DNA of 64,000 nucleotides from Pollutimonas thiosulfatoxidans (GTDB lineage: Bacteria > Pseudomonadota > Gammaproteobacteria > Burkholderiales > Burkholderiaceae_B), in assembly GCF_004022565.1 (NCBI RefSeq), contig NZ_CP022987.1, positions 2,046,001-2,110,000 of the forward strand, given 5' to 3'. Shown piece by piece: positions 1 to 9,741 of the stretch. Made by a program: the position numbers and the translations under genes. Every line of letters begins with the position of its first letter. Position 1 is the first letter of the stretch. The notes beneath the pieces were generated by a model that saw nothing but the letters and a program-made list of their open reading frames with translations, was not told the origin of the DNA and ran no database searches.

Positions 1-808
1 AGCTATTTCCAAGCTTGTTTAGCCTTTCACCCCTATCCACAGCTCATCCCCTAATTTTTCAACATTAGTGGGTTCGGTCCTCCAGCACGTGTTACCGTGC
101 CTTCAACCTGGCCATGGATAGATCGCTTGGTTTCGGGTCTACACCCAGCGACTAAATCGCCCTATTCGGACTCGCTTTCGCTGCGCCTTCCCTATTCGGT
201 TAAGCTTGCCACTGAATGTAAGTCGCTGACCCATTATACAAAAGGTACGCAGTCACGGGACAAGCCCGCTCCTACTGTTTGTATGCACACGGTTTCAGGA
301 TCTATTTCACTCCCCTTCCGGGGTTCTTTTCGCCTTTCCCTCACGGTACTGGTTCACTATCGGTCGATCACGAGTATTTAGCCTTGGAGGATGGTCCCCC
401 CATGTTCAGACAGGATTTCACGTGTCCCGCCCTACTTGTCTGACGCCTAGTTCCACACGCACGATTTCATCTACAGGGCTATCACCTGCTATGGCCGCGC
501 TTTCCATCGCGTTCGATTATCGTACGTGCTAAAACGTCAAGGCTGATCCGAGTTCGCTCGCCGCTACTATCGGAATCTCGGTTGATTTCTTTTCCTCGAG
601 CTACTGAGATGTTTCAGTTCACCCGGTTCGCCTCCACGCACCTATGTATTCAGTGCGGGATACGCCCTTGCGGGCGTGGGTTTCCCCATTCGGATATCTG
701 CGGATCAAAGCTTGTTTGCCAGCTCCCCGCAGCTTTTCGCAGGCTACAACGTCCTTCATCGCCTGTGATCGCCAAGGCATCCACCATGTGCACTTAGTCG
801 CTTGATCC
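1..808 (-). rRNA. rrl: 23S ribosomal RNA, 5' part (partial)
   Basis: The reverse complement starts near 808 with the conserved 23S 5' segment (GACTAAGTGCACATGGTGGATGCC-like, covering 781-808) and runs without a break to the left edge, so about the first 800 nt of the molecule are present. The rest, and the 5S gene, lie outside the window. It follows tRNA-Ala in the usual 16S-Ile-Ala-23S order. All protein-like frames here are rRNA shadows. Confidence 0.97.
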
Positions 809-1229
809 TATAACTTTATAGGTTATAGAAACACTTGAGTTTAGCGTGTGTTGTGCCGTTCATCGCTTTCAAAGCTCGTGTCACGCGTGCGATACTGCTA
901 CCCGCATGACCCGCTTTTGAGAACTACTTGAACTAATTTAATAATGCAATCACAACCCGTACTTTACTTACTGGTGCAGCGCTTCTGAAGGCGCGGCACC
1001 ATCCATAAATTACTTCGTTGTGCTTCTTCCAGATTGTTAAAGAACGAGTAAAACCATTAAATCCGTAGACTTAACGAGCAGCGCTCTGACTTCCGGTACG
1101 CACTGTGTGTGCGCGCCAGAGCCCAAAGCCCTGTTCGTTAACTCCATCCAGCCGACAAGTGCACCGCTGCTGCTTTCGTCCAACCCGCACGCTCGGACCG
1201 CGCCTTCCTTTTAATACCTAAAAGAAGCT
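809..1229 (-). other. 16S-23S internal transcribed spacer, tRNA-Ala to 23S part
   Basis: This 421-nt stretch holds no gene. On the transcribed (minus) strand it carries a boxA-like antitermination element, GTTCTTTAACA, at about 1036-1046, which matches the leader copy at 3246-3256. The remainder should form the RNase III processing stem at the 23S 5' end, but I could not fold it reliably by eye. Confidence 0.8.
1035..1046 (-). promoter_or_regulatory. boxA antitermination element in the rRNA spacer
   Basis: The minus strand reads TCGTTCTTTAACAA, close to the boxA consensus (TGCTCTTTAACA) bound by NusB/S10. A near-identical element lies in the 16S leader. It keeps the rRNA antitermination complex active through 23S. 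Confidence 0.7.
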
Positions 1230-1305
1230 TGGTGGAGGATGACGGGATCGAACCGACGACCCCCTGCTTGCAAAGCAGGTGCTCTCCCAGCTGAGCTAAT
1301 CCCCC
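1230..1305 (-). tRNA. tRNA-Ala (anticodon TGC)
   Basis: A 76-nt gene whose minus strand begins GGGGGATTAGCTCAGC and ends in the T arm GGTTCGATCCC plus the acceptor ATCCTCC and encoded ACCA. The 7-bp acceptor stem pairs with one G-U. The anticodon loop reads CTTTGCAAG, giving TGC. It sits between tRNA-Ile and 23S as expected for a proteobacterial rrn spacer. Confidence 0.97.
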
Positions 1306-1324
1306 GCACCGATAAAAACCGTAC

Positions 1325-1401
1325 TGGTGGGTCAAGTTGGAATCGAACCAACGACCCCCGCCTTATCAAGACGGTGCTCTAACCGACTGAGCTACTGACC
1401 C
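1325..1401 (-). tRNA. tRNA-Ile (anticodon GAT)
   Basis: A 77-nt gene on the minus strand, beginning GGGTCAGTAGCTCAGTCGG and ending GACCCACCA. The acceptor arms GGGTCAG and TTGACCC pair, and the anticodon loop CTTGATAAG gives GAT. It lies 19 nt upstream (in transcription) of tRNA-Ala and 109 nt downstream of 16S. Confidence 0.97.
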
Positions 1402-1510
1402 AGTGTGCGCGCCATGCCCTGCAGCATGACCCGTAACCTTGTCGTGGCTTACTCTTTCTAATCAAACAGCCAATAAGTGTGGACGCTTTCGCTTCGTGTG
1501 CTTCGCTCTG

Positions 1511-3043
<1,533 letters not shown>

Positions 3044-3245
3044 AATCTCTGTATAAATCGTAATTTCCAAACCGAGCTCCTAAGAACCCGGCAGGTCATA
3101 CGTCGCGTCTGCTCAAAGAAAAAGACCGGTTTAAATTACTTCAAACCTTTACTTTTTCAATGTGCGAGCACTTGATAATTTTGGCGAACCCTCGTGAGAA
3201 GGCTGCACACTCATTCCAAGCGCCCACACTTATCGGCTGTTAAAT

Positions 3246-3256
3246 TGTTAAAGAGC
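3246..3256 (-). promoter_or_regulatory. boxA in the rRNA leader
   Basis: GCTCTTTAACA on the minus strand, about 200 nt upstream of the 16S 5' end and about 110 nt downstream of the predicted promoter. This is the standard place for the NusB/NusE recruitment site of an rRNA leader. Confidence 0.75.
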
Positions 3257-3373
3257 GTGTGAGGCGTTTTGTGCGAACAACCCCTCGGGTACTAAATTCT
3301 GTACTACTGCCTGCTCGGCTAACCCACCTGGCAGCGTGTGGCTGGCCGTGTGTGCCTCGAGCAAAGAAGCGAG

Positions 3374-3402
3374 ATTATGAAGCAGTTTTTCTGGCCTGTC
3401 AA
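3374..3402 (-). promoter_or_regulatory. rrn operon promoter (sigma-70)
   Basis: On the minus strand a perfect -35 TTGACA (3397-3402) is followed after exactly 17 nt by CATAAT (3374-3379), five of six matches to the -10 consensus. Initiation near 3367 gives a leader of about 320 nt containing boxA. A second weaker TATGAT (around 3537) lies further upstream without a convincing -35. Confidence 0.75.
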
Positions 3403-3958
3403 GTTGGGGTGGTTCGGTCGGGCTTAACGCCACAAACTTCACACTACCCTCACCCTTGCTGCCAGCGCGCTTTAAAAACTACCTTAAAGCGCCGCTGCTT
3501 TGTCCTCTACCTTGCCGTTTTTTGGCAAGACCGAAATCATACCATAATCCGAGAAGTTTTTCGCTACCTGTTTTACTGCCCTTGCAACCCACTTGCCCGG
3601 TAAAACTGCTTTATTTTCAAAGCCTTAGTGCCGGTTGCTAACTAGGGTTAACCCCAGTCGCGTGTGCTGCGAAGAACAGAACTATAGCACAGGGTTTTTA
3701 GGCCGTGCAACTCGCTTTGCGGGCAAAAGCACGGTTTTGTGACGCGCTGATGACGGCTAGACAGATAAGCTGTTGAAATACTGGTGGAATGTTTTTTTGG
3801 GCGAGGTGAAAATAGTTTGGCGGCGGGGCTAAATTCCATGGGAAAGCACGCTTTTTACCTGGGCGAAGAGGCTGTTAACGATTAAGGCGCCGCTATAAAG
3901 CGCTTGTCGCGCTGGTGTTTGAATCTTATTGCCACGTACTGTGCAGTAAACCCTGCCT

Positions 3959-4171
3959 GAGGTGTGGGGCAGCGGTTGCGCTCATCGACCCCGGCCCTGG
4001 CTTGCGCCAGGGCTGCCCGCGGGTCAACGCTGCACGGGGCGCCTGCGGAACTTCCAACGTCGGGGCAGTGCCCCGACACCCGCGTTGGTCGAACAGCCGC
4101 AGGCTTGCCTCCCCGTGCAGCGCCGACCCGCGGCGGGGCCGACAAATCGCGCAACCGCTGCCCCACACCTC
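3959..4171. repeat. large inverted repeat A (213 bp, hairpin-forming)
   Basis: The outer arms are a perfect 23-bp inverted repeat, 3959-3981 against 4149-4171 (GAGGTGTGGGGCAGC...). Inside are further nested arms: CGCTGCACGGGG against CCCCGTGCAGCG, CCAACG against CGTTGG, and a central hairpin GTCGGGGC-agt-GCCCCGAC (4059-4077). A small hairpin CCCTGG-cttgcg-CCAGGG sits in the left arm. The core with GCAGGC/GCCTGC and the central hairpin recurs, inverted, in repeat B. No transposase is present. Confidence 0.85.
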
Positions 4172-4720
4172 GGGCCTGGACTATTCATAGGGCGGACCGA
4201 TAGGGATAAGCTGGCGCGTTGGGGGATTTCGCATTCTTTCCCCATGCCGTTGGGCGCTGCCCTCTCTATATATCATCTCCGTCCTGCATCGCTCCGATAT
4301 AGCGAAGGCGGATACTGAGAGGCCATATATAAAGGGTCCATGCAGGCAATACGGATTACTTTGGCGCCCGTCCCAAGACAGCAAAGCGCCGCCAGCCGCG
4401 GAATATGGCTAAGAAGTGCCAGAATGGCGCGGCCACGAGCCTGACCCTGCATTGGCCGCCCCTCCTCTCCTTCCAATGTCGCTGCAATCTCGAGAAGCCG
4501 GGGCCTCAAAGGCATTCACCCTCGCTGCTTCGCTACTCGTTTTGATAATGCCTGCCTGGCTATCAAAGGTCCCCGCTATAAACGACGCAGCGCCGTCACG
4601 CTGGCCTATATCTCCACGCTACCTATATCTATACGTTACCTATATATAGAGGGAAGACACACCGACGCCCTAGCCGCTCCAGTCAGAAGGCTACCCACGC
4701 CGTCACAATCACTACAGACT

Positions 4721-4948
4721 CGCGGTGTGGCGTGGGGGCACGGGCTGGGCGGCTTTAGGGCACGCCTTGTGGCAGGGCTGCGGCGGGGAGGCAAGCCTGC
4801 GGGTGTCCGAGCAACACGGGTGTCGGGGCACTGCCCCGACGTTGCGAGTTCCGCAGGCGCCCCGCCGTGGCCCTGACGCAAGGTTTGCCACGGCGCAAGC
4901 CGGGGCCGTGACCGTCTAGCCCAGCCCGTGCCCCCACGCCGCGCCGCG
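4721..4948. repeat. large inverted repeat B (228 bp, hairpin-forming)
   Basis: The outer arms 4721-4750 and 4919-4948 match at 28 of 30 positions (GGCGTGGGGGCACGGGCTGG inside). The centre TGTCGGGGCACTGCCCCGAC (4821-4840), with flanking GGGGAGGCAAGCCTGCGG and TTCCGCAGGCGCCCC, is the same core as in repeat A but in the opposite orientation, whereas the outer arms differ. This suggests a dispersed element with a conserved core and variable stems. Confidence 0.85.
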
Positions 4949-4949
4949 C

Positions 4950-5024
4950 GCAATAGAAGCAGCGAATCGCAATAGGAGCAACGCAACGCAATAGGAACAG
5001 CGCATCGTAATAGCAAAGCCGCAT
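4950..5024. repeat. 19-bp tandem repeat, about 3.9 units
   Basis: Three 19-bp units (4950-4968, 4969-4987, 4988-5006) and a degenerate fourth (5007-5024) follow the pattern GCAATAGRARCARCGMAWC. The array begins directly beside the right arm of inverted repeat B. No gene function is apparent. Copy number may vary between strains. Confidence 0.75.
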
Positions 5025-5160
5025 TGACGAAGAACGCATCACAAGTTCGGGCTACCAGGCCCATCGCAGTGAACATCAGAATTGCGATATGGCCAGGCTC
5101 AACAAGTGCACGCACGCGGCCAAAAGCTGGATCCCGAGCACATAAGAGAGCCATCTACGA

Positions 5161-5637
5161 TTAGACAGAAATCTCCGTCGTCTCCTTAATCCTTTGCAGC
5201 GTAAAACTTGACCGCATGTCAACCACAGCTGGATGCTGCATCAGCTTATCCATCGCGAACCGCGAAAACTGCGTCAAGTCCTCCACTTGCACCCGCAGCA
5301 GATAATCCATATCTCCGGACATCGCATAACACTCCACCACCTCCGGCCAGCTTTGTACATCGCGCGCGAAATCCGACACTGGCGAATGACTGGCCCGGAA
5401 CACCTTGTTCAGCCGGATCGTCACATAAGCCAGCAACTTAAGCCCCACCTTGTCCGGATTAACCAAAGCCACATAGCTATCTATATAGCCCTCCTCCTCC
5501 AGTCGGCGCACACGTCGCAGGCAGGGGCTGGGAGACAGCGCCACCTTGTCGGCCAGATCTTGATTGCTAAGGCGTCCATTGCGCTGCAACTCCATTAAAA
5601 TTTGCCGATCCACCCGGTCCAAGTCATTTTGTGCCAT
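5161..5637 (-). CDS. Lrp/AsnC family transcriptional regulator
   Basis: A 158-residue protein, the usual Lrp/AsnC length. The N-terminal winged helix-turn-helix spans about residues 8-55 (DRQILMELQRNGRLSNQDLA, then a conserved LSPSPCLRRVRRLEEEGYI recognition segment), followed by a RAM ligand-binding/oligomerisation domain (YVTIRLN, YAMSGDMDYLL). It is divergent from hppD with a 146-bp gap, so it probably controls tyrosine/phenylalanine catabolism and its own promoter. The ligand is unknown; an aromatic amino acid or keto acid is an inference from context. Confidence 0.9.
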   Translation of the reverse strand: MAQNDLDRVDRQILMELQRNGRLSNQDLADKVALSPSPCLRRVRRLEEEGYIDSYVALVNPDKVGLKLLAYVTIRLNKVFRASHSPVSDFARDVQSWPEVVECYAMSGDMDYLLRVQVEDLTQFSRFAMDKLMQHPAVVDMRSSFTLQRIKETTEISV

Positions 5638-5672
5638 AAACCACCCTTAGATAAACAATCGAAGCAATTATA

Positions 5673-5688
5673 TTGCCCAATCCGGCAA
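5673..5688. promoter_or_regulatory. possible Lrp-type operator between lrp and hppD
   Basis: An inverted repeat TTGCC-N6-GGCAA lies inside AT-rich DNA (ATTATATTGCC...GGCAAACAAT), 36 bp upstream of the regulator start. Symmetry and placement fit a local Lrp/AsnC site, but the arms are only 5 bp. Confidence 0.35.
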
Positions 5689-5783
5689 ACAATCAGCTAC
5701 TTTAGCAATCGCCTGCCATCCAATATTTCTTAAAATCTCTCCATACGACATCCGTACGCAACACTCTTATGGAGTTCCAGAAC

Positions 5784-6905
5784 ATGAACACGACACCGAC
5801 CACCACTACGCCATGGGAAAATCCCATGGGCACCGCCGGCTTCGAATTTATTGAATACACCGCGCCCGATCCCATCGCCCTGGGCAAAGTATTCGAGACC
5901 CTGGGCTTCAAGCCCATCGCGAAACACCGCAATAAGAACGTCACGCTTTATCGCCAAGGCGGCATCAACTTCCTGATCAACGCCGAACCCGACTCGTTCG
6001 CGCAACGCTTCGCGCGTCTGCACGGGCCGTCCATCTGTGCCATCGCATTTCGCGTGGACGATGCGGCCAAGGCATACAAGCGCGCGCTGGAGTTGGGCGC
6101 TTGGGGCTTCGACTCGGGTAGCGGCCCCATGGAACTGAACATTCCCGCCATCAAAGGCATAGGTGACTCATTGATTTATCTGGTGGACCGCTGGCAAGGC
6201 AAGGCCGGCCACGGTGGTATCGGCGACATCAGCATCTACGACGTCGACTTCGAGCCGCTCAGTGTTGAAACTGCACACGATGACCTGCATCACGTGGGCG
6301 CCGGGCTGACCATCGTGGACCACCTGACGCACAACGTGCATAAAGGCCGCATGGACGAATGGGCGGAGTTCTATGAGCGCTTGTTCAATTTCCGCGAAGT
6401 TCGTTATTTCGACATTGAAGGCAAAGTCACCGGCGTGAAATCCAAGGCCATGACTTCGCCTTGCGGCAACATCCGCATTCCGATCAACGAAGAAGGCACG
6501 GACGAGAAAGGGCAAATTCAAGAGTATCTGGATCTGTACCGCGGCGAAGGCATTCAGCATATTGCGCTGGCCACCGAAGACATCCACAAGACGGTCGAGC
6601 AACTGCGCGGCACCGGACTGAAGTTTCTGGACACTCCAGACACCTATTACGAGCTGCTTGATCGCCGCCTGCCGAATCATGGCGAAGACGTCGATCGCTT
6701 GCAGAAGAACAAGATTCTGCTGGACGGCGCAGCCGAAGGCGGCCTGCTGCTGCAGATCTTTACCGAAAACCAGATCGGCCCCATCTTCTTCGAGATCATC
6801 CAGCGCAAGGGCAATGATGGCTTCGGCGAAGGCAACTTCAAAGCCTTGTTCGAGTCCATCGAACTGGACCAAATGCGTCGGGGCGTACTCAAGACGGTTG
6901 AATAA
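5784..6905 (+). CDS. hppD: 4-hydroxyphenylpyruvate dioxygenase
   Basis: Converts 4-hydroxyphenylpyruvate to homogentisate in tyrosine breakdown. Two vicinal-oxygen-chelate halves are visible. The three Fe(II) ligands are the His of DHLTHNV (about 180), the His of IQHIALATEDI (about 260) and the Glu of FFEIIQRKG near the C-terminus, and the family signature GFGEGNFKALFE follows. I chose the ATG at 5784 because GGAG (5771-5774) sits 9 nt before it. The in-frame ATG at 5769 has no ribosome site and would use that same GGAG as coding sequence. Length is 373 residues. No homogentisate dioxygenase genes are adjacent. Confidence 0.95.
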   Translation: MNTTPTTTTPWENPMGTAGFEFIEYTAPDPIALGKVFETLGFKPIAKHRNKNVTLYRQGGINFLINAEPDSFAQRFARLHGPSICAIAFRVDDAAKAYKRALELGAWGFDSGSGPMELNIPAIKGIGDSLIYLVDRWQGKAGHGGIGDISIYDVDFEPLSVETAHDDLHHVGAGLTIVDHLTHNVHKGRMDEWAEFYERLFNFREVRYFDIEGKVTGVKSKAMTSPCGNIRIPINEEGTDEKGQIQEYLDLYRGEGIQHIALATEDIHKTVEQLRGTGLKFLDTPDTYYELLDRRLPNHGEDVDRLQKNKILLDGAAEGGLLLQIFTENQIGPIFFEIIQRKGNDGFGEGNFKALFESIELDQMRRGVLKTVE

Positions 6906-6983
6906 ACCACAGTGCTTGTCGGCCTGCTTACCTCGCCATCGGGAAACCGATAAAATCTCCGGCACATACAACCATTGGGAAGC

Positions 6984-7952
6984 ATGATGCTGGGATACGT
7001 AGTAGCGCTGATCAAGCGTAGTTGGCGGCTGTTCATCACCGTGACCAAGGTCATGCTGCCGGTCATGGTGATTGTACAGATCGGCCAGGAGTTGGGTCTG
7101 GTCGATCTTATCGGCCGTCTGATCGCGCCTGCAATGGCTCTGCTGCATCTACCGCCGGAGGCCGGCATCATCTGGGCAACCACCCTGCTGACCGGCATCT
7201 ACGGCGGCATTGCTTCGCTTAGCACCCTGGCCCCCACCTTCGAGATGACCGTCGCACAGGTCAGCGCCTTGTGCGCAATGATGCTATTTGCCCATGCCAT
7301 TCCGGTGGAGCAAGCCATCGTGCGACGCGCAGGTGCCAGCTTCGGCGTGACAGCGGCGCTACGCATAGGCACGGCTATTGTGTATGGCGGCGCCGTAGCG
7401 TGGATCTGCCATTGGACCGGCACCCTGTCCGAACCCTTGTCATTTGAATGGCTGCGGGGATCTTCCATGATGTCGGGCAGCGGCGACACCGGCTATTTTG
7501 CCTGGATACAAGCCACCGCCTTTTCCCTGGTCCTGACCTTCGTCATTATTCTGGTGCTGGTACTTGCACTGGACGCCCTGGATCGCCTGGGCATCACGCG
7601 CCGCATTACGGCAGCGCTGATGCCTTTGCTGCGGATATCAGGCCTGAATGCGCAGGTCGCGCCGGTTACGACCGTGGGCGTACTGTTGGGCCTGACCTAT
7701 GGCGGGGCCTTGATTATTGAAGAGTCGGAAAAGCAGAACTTTTCTCCACGCACACGTTTCCTGGCCCTGTCGTGGCTGTCCTTGTCACACTCGCTGATCG
7801 AGGACACCTTGCTGCTGATGGCGTTGGGTGCCGACGTGTGGGTGGTGCTGGTCGGGCGTGTTGCGGTGACGCTGGCTATCGTCGCGGCGTTGGCGCGACT
7901 GACCGACCGCGGCAGTTGGGCAACGACGCGCGTTGCCCAACAGCAAACCTAG
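6984..7952 (+). CDS. nucleoside-recognition (Gate) domain membrane protein
   Basis: A polytopic inner-membrane protein of about 322 residues with roughly eight to ten hydrophobic segments and two related halves. Each half carries a glycine-rich Gate motif (TGIYGGIASLS near 75, and GLTYGGALIIEES near 235). This is the SpmA/SpmB/nucleoside-transporter Gate family; the substrate is unknown. The ATG at 6984 follows TTGGGAAG. An in-frame TTG at 6975 is possible but would remove that site. It follows hppD by 78 bp and its end overlaps msrA by 4 bp, tail to tail. Confidence 0.8.
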   Translation: MMLGYVVALIKRSWRLFITVTKVMLPVMVIVQIGQELGLVDLIGRLIAPAMALLHLPPEAGIIWATTLLTGIYGGIASLSTLAPTFEMTVAQVSALCAMMLFAHAIPVEQAIVRRAGASFGVTAALRIGTAIVYGGAVAWICHWTGTLSEPLSFEWLRGSSMMSGSGDTGYFAWIQATAFSLVLTFVIILVLVLALDALDRLGITRRITAALMPLLRISGLNAQVAPVTTVGVLLGLTYGGALIIEESEKQNFSPRTRFLALSWLSLSHSLIEDTLLLMALGADVWVVLVGRVAVTLAIVAALARLTDRGSWATTRVAQQQT

Positions 7953-8476
7953 GCACGCAAATATTGCGCGAAACGCTGGCGAAACTTGGACAGCTTGGGT
8001 GAAATCACCACCTGGCAATATCCTTGATTGGGGTTGCGGGTGTAGTAATCGTGATGGTATTGCTCTGCCGGCCAAAAGCGTTCGGCGTCCAGTACCTTGG
8101 TTACGACCTTCTCGCCCAGTTCGGCCTCCACGCCCGCGATAACCTTTTCTGCAATGGCTTTTTGCTCTGCCGACTGGCAGAAAATGGCAGACGCATACTG
8201 CGGGCCAACATCCCCGCCTTGCCTATCAAGCGTGGTGGGATCATGGGTACCGAAGAATATTTCGAGTATGGCTTCGTAATCGATAACGGCGGGGTCGAAC
8301 ACCACACGCACGACTTCGATGTGCCCGGTATTTTTGGCGCACACCTGTTCGTAGCTGGGGTTCTCGACATGGCCGCCGCTATACCCGGAGGTGACCTCGC
8401 TGACCCCACGAACCGACAAAAACACGGATTCGGTGCACCAGAAGCACCCACCACCCAAAACTGCAATTTCGTTCAT
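7949..8476 (-). CDS. msrA: peptide methionine-S-sulfoxide reductase MsrA
   Basis: Reduces the S epimer of methionine sulfoxide in proteins. At 175 residues it is a typical cytoplasmic MsrA. The catalytic motif GGCFWCTE gives Cys11. The conserved GYSGG, YHQ-like EQYHHDYY and a C-terminal GYCQVVISPKL with the resolving Cys are all present. No MsrB domain is fused. The gene is 12 bp upstream (in transcription) of nothing obvious; the cytochrome gene ends 12 bp before its start on the same strand, so the two may be co-transcribed. Confidence 0.95.
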   Translation of the reverse strand: MNEIAVLGGGCFWCTESVFLSVRGVSEVTSGYSGGHVENPSYEQVCAKNTGHIEVVRVVFDPAVIDYEAILEIFFGTHDPTTLDRQGGDVGPQYASAIFCQSAEQKAIAEKVIAGVEAELGEKVVTKVLDAERFWPAEQYHHDYYTRNPNQGYCQVVISPKLSKFRQRFAQYLRA

Positions 8477-8488
8477 TGTCGCTCCTTG

Positions 8489-8842
8489 TTAGTCCGCACT
8501 TGATGCATCGGCGGCAAGTGAAAGTATCCAGGCCGCCAGTTGCTGTGCCTCGTCGGGGCTGACTTGCGGTTGTGCAGGCATGGGAACGGCACCCCACCGG
8601 CCACGGCCCCCGCTGCGTATCGTCGCTGCCAGATAGTCGGCGGCTCCGTCCTGATTGACAAAGCGTTGCGCAATGACATTGAAGGCGGGGCCGACCCGCT
8701 TGCTGTCTATCTGATGACAAGCCAGACAATTCTTTGAGCTGGCCAATTGCTGCCCGGTGGTACCGCTCTGGGCGGCGGCCGGCGCGGCAACTGCAACGAT
8801 ACTACTCACGACGAAAACCCCAGCATACCTTCTAAAAACCAT
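8489..8842 (-). CDS. secreted c-type cytochrome (cytochrome c class I-like)
   Basis: A small periplasmic haem protein of 117 residues with an N-terminal signal peptide (MVFRRYAGVFVVSSIVAVAAPAAAQ), one haem site CLACH and a distal Met in AVPMPAQPQVS. The tail QQLAAWILSL is typical of cytochrome c551/c552. The start at 8842 is preceded by AGGTG; the open frame extends to 8935 but the extra residues would put the signal peptide inside. It transfers electrons in the periplasm; the partner is not evident. It is divergent from lgt. Confidence 0.85.
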   Translation of the reverse strand: MVFRRYAGVFVVSSIVAVAAPAAAQSGTTGQQLASSKNCLACHQIDSKRVGPAFNVIAQRFVNQDGAADYLAATIRSGGRGRWGAVPMPAQPQVSPDEAQQLAAWILSLAADASSAD

Positions 8843-8943
8843 GAACTGCACCTGCCTGCGTACGGTGAATCGGCCCGCGCATCGGGCCGGGTGAATGCGT
8901 ATCGCGGTATTATCGGCGATATTCAAACAGGACAATACTACGT

Positions 8944-9741
8944 ATGCTTCAGTATCCTCAAATCGATCCCGTCGCCTTGCAGATAGGCCCTATCGCCATC
9001 CACTGGTATGGGCTGATGTATCTGATTGGGTTTGCACTGGTGTGGATCCTGGGACGATGGCGCATCGCCCACGGCAAAACGGATCTGACGTTGCGCGACC
9101 TTGAAGACCTGATCTTCTATTGTGTCCTGGGCGTGGTCATTGGCGGCCGGCTTGGCTATGTGCTGTTCTATAAGCCGGGCGACTACCTGCACAAACCGCT
9201 AGAGGTCCTTTACCTGTGGGAAGGCGGCATGTCTTTCCACGGCGGATTGGTCGGTGTCATCGTCGTCCTGATGCTCTTCGCGCGTAAGCGCAACAAGTCG
9301 CTGCTGGAGGTCGGAGACTTCATAGCACCGCTTATTCCGCTGGGCCTGGGTGCGGGACGACTGGGCAACTTTATAAATGGCGAACTCTGGGGCCGTCCGA
9401 CCGATGTGCCGTGGGCGATGGTCTTTCCGCAAAGCGGTGACGGGCTGGCACGCCATCCCTCGCAACTTTACGAGATGGGGCTGGAAGGCTTCGCGCTGTT
9501 CGCGCTGGTGTGGTGGTTTGCACGCAAGCCGCGCCGCACGGGCCAGGTCAGCGCTGTCTTCCTGGCTGGATATGGTGTCTTCCGGTTCCTGGTCGAATAC
9601 ACCCGAGAACCGGACTACTACCTCGGCCTGCTTGCAGGCGGGCTTACCATGGGCCAATTACTATCCTTGCCCATGATCGCGGCCGGCATACTTATTTTTG
9701 TGTTGAGTTCAAGAAAATCGAACCCTGCACCGACACGCTGA
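8944..9741 (+). CDS. lgt: phosphatidylglycerol-prolipoprotein diacylglyceryl transferase
   Basis: Transfers diacylglycerol to the lipobox cysteine of prolipoproteins, the first step of lipoprotein maturation in the inner membrane. At 265 residues with seven likely transmembrane segments, it has the Lgt signature MSFHGGLVG, the GAGRLGNFINGELWGRPT block with the essential Arg, RHPSQLYE, and the C-terminal FLVEYTREPD with the third catalytic Arg. Its last 50 bp overlap the 3' end of the convergent SIMPL gene. Confidence 0.96.
   Translation: MLQYPQIDPVALQIGPIAIHWYGLMYLIGFALVWILGRWRIAHGKTDLTLRDLEDLIFYCVLGVVIGGRLGYVLFYKPGDYLHKPLEVLYLWEGGMSFHGGLVGVIVVLMLFARKRNKSLLEVGDFIAPLIPLGLGAGRLGNFINGELWGRPTDVPWAMVFPQSGDGLARHPSQLYEMGLEGFALFALVWWFARKPRRTGQVSAVFLAGYGVFRFLVEYTREPDYYLGLLAGGLTMGQLLSLPMIAAGILIFVLSSRKSNPAPTR

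Larger units (their letters stand above)
3403..5160. other. long non-coding region upstream of the rRNA operon
   Basis: About 1.76 kb with no credible gene: every open frame crosses the inverted or tandem repeats described separately and lacks a plausible start site or protein-like composition. Contents I can see: a small hairpin CTTGCC-gtttttt-GGCAAG near 3511, two large inverted repeats (3959-4171 and 4721-4948), short TATATA-rich motifs around 4266-4335 and 4600-4650, and a 19-bp tandem repeat (4950-5024). Confidence 0.7.

Noticed and set aside
3962..4318. Several overlapping open frames across inverted repeat A
   Set aside because: They occur on both strands and in several frames at once, the hallmark of a palindrome rather than a gene.
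3959..4948. Insertion sequence or MITE with flanking target duplications
   Set aside because: I found no transposase and no convincing direct duplication at either repeat; I kept them as repeats of unknown type.
4950..5024. CRISPR array
   Set aside because: The 19-bp units are contiguous with no spacers, and no cas genes are present.
4636..5154. 172-codon open frame on the minus strand
   Set aside because: It runs through the tandem array and inverted repeat B, so its length reflects repeats and GC-rich DNA, not selection for a protein.
6168..7148. 326-codon frame antisense to hppD
   Set aside because: It lies opposite a strongly supported dioxygenase gene and has no recognisable domain.
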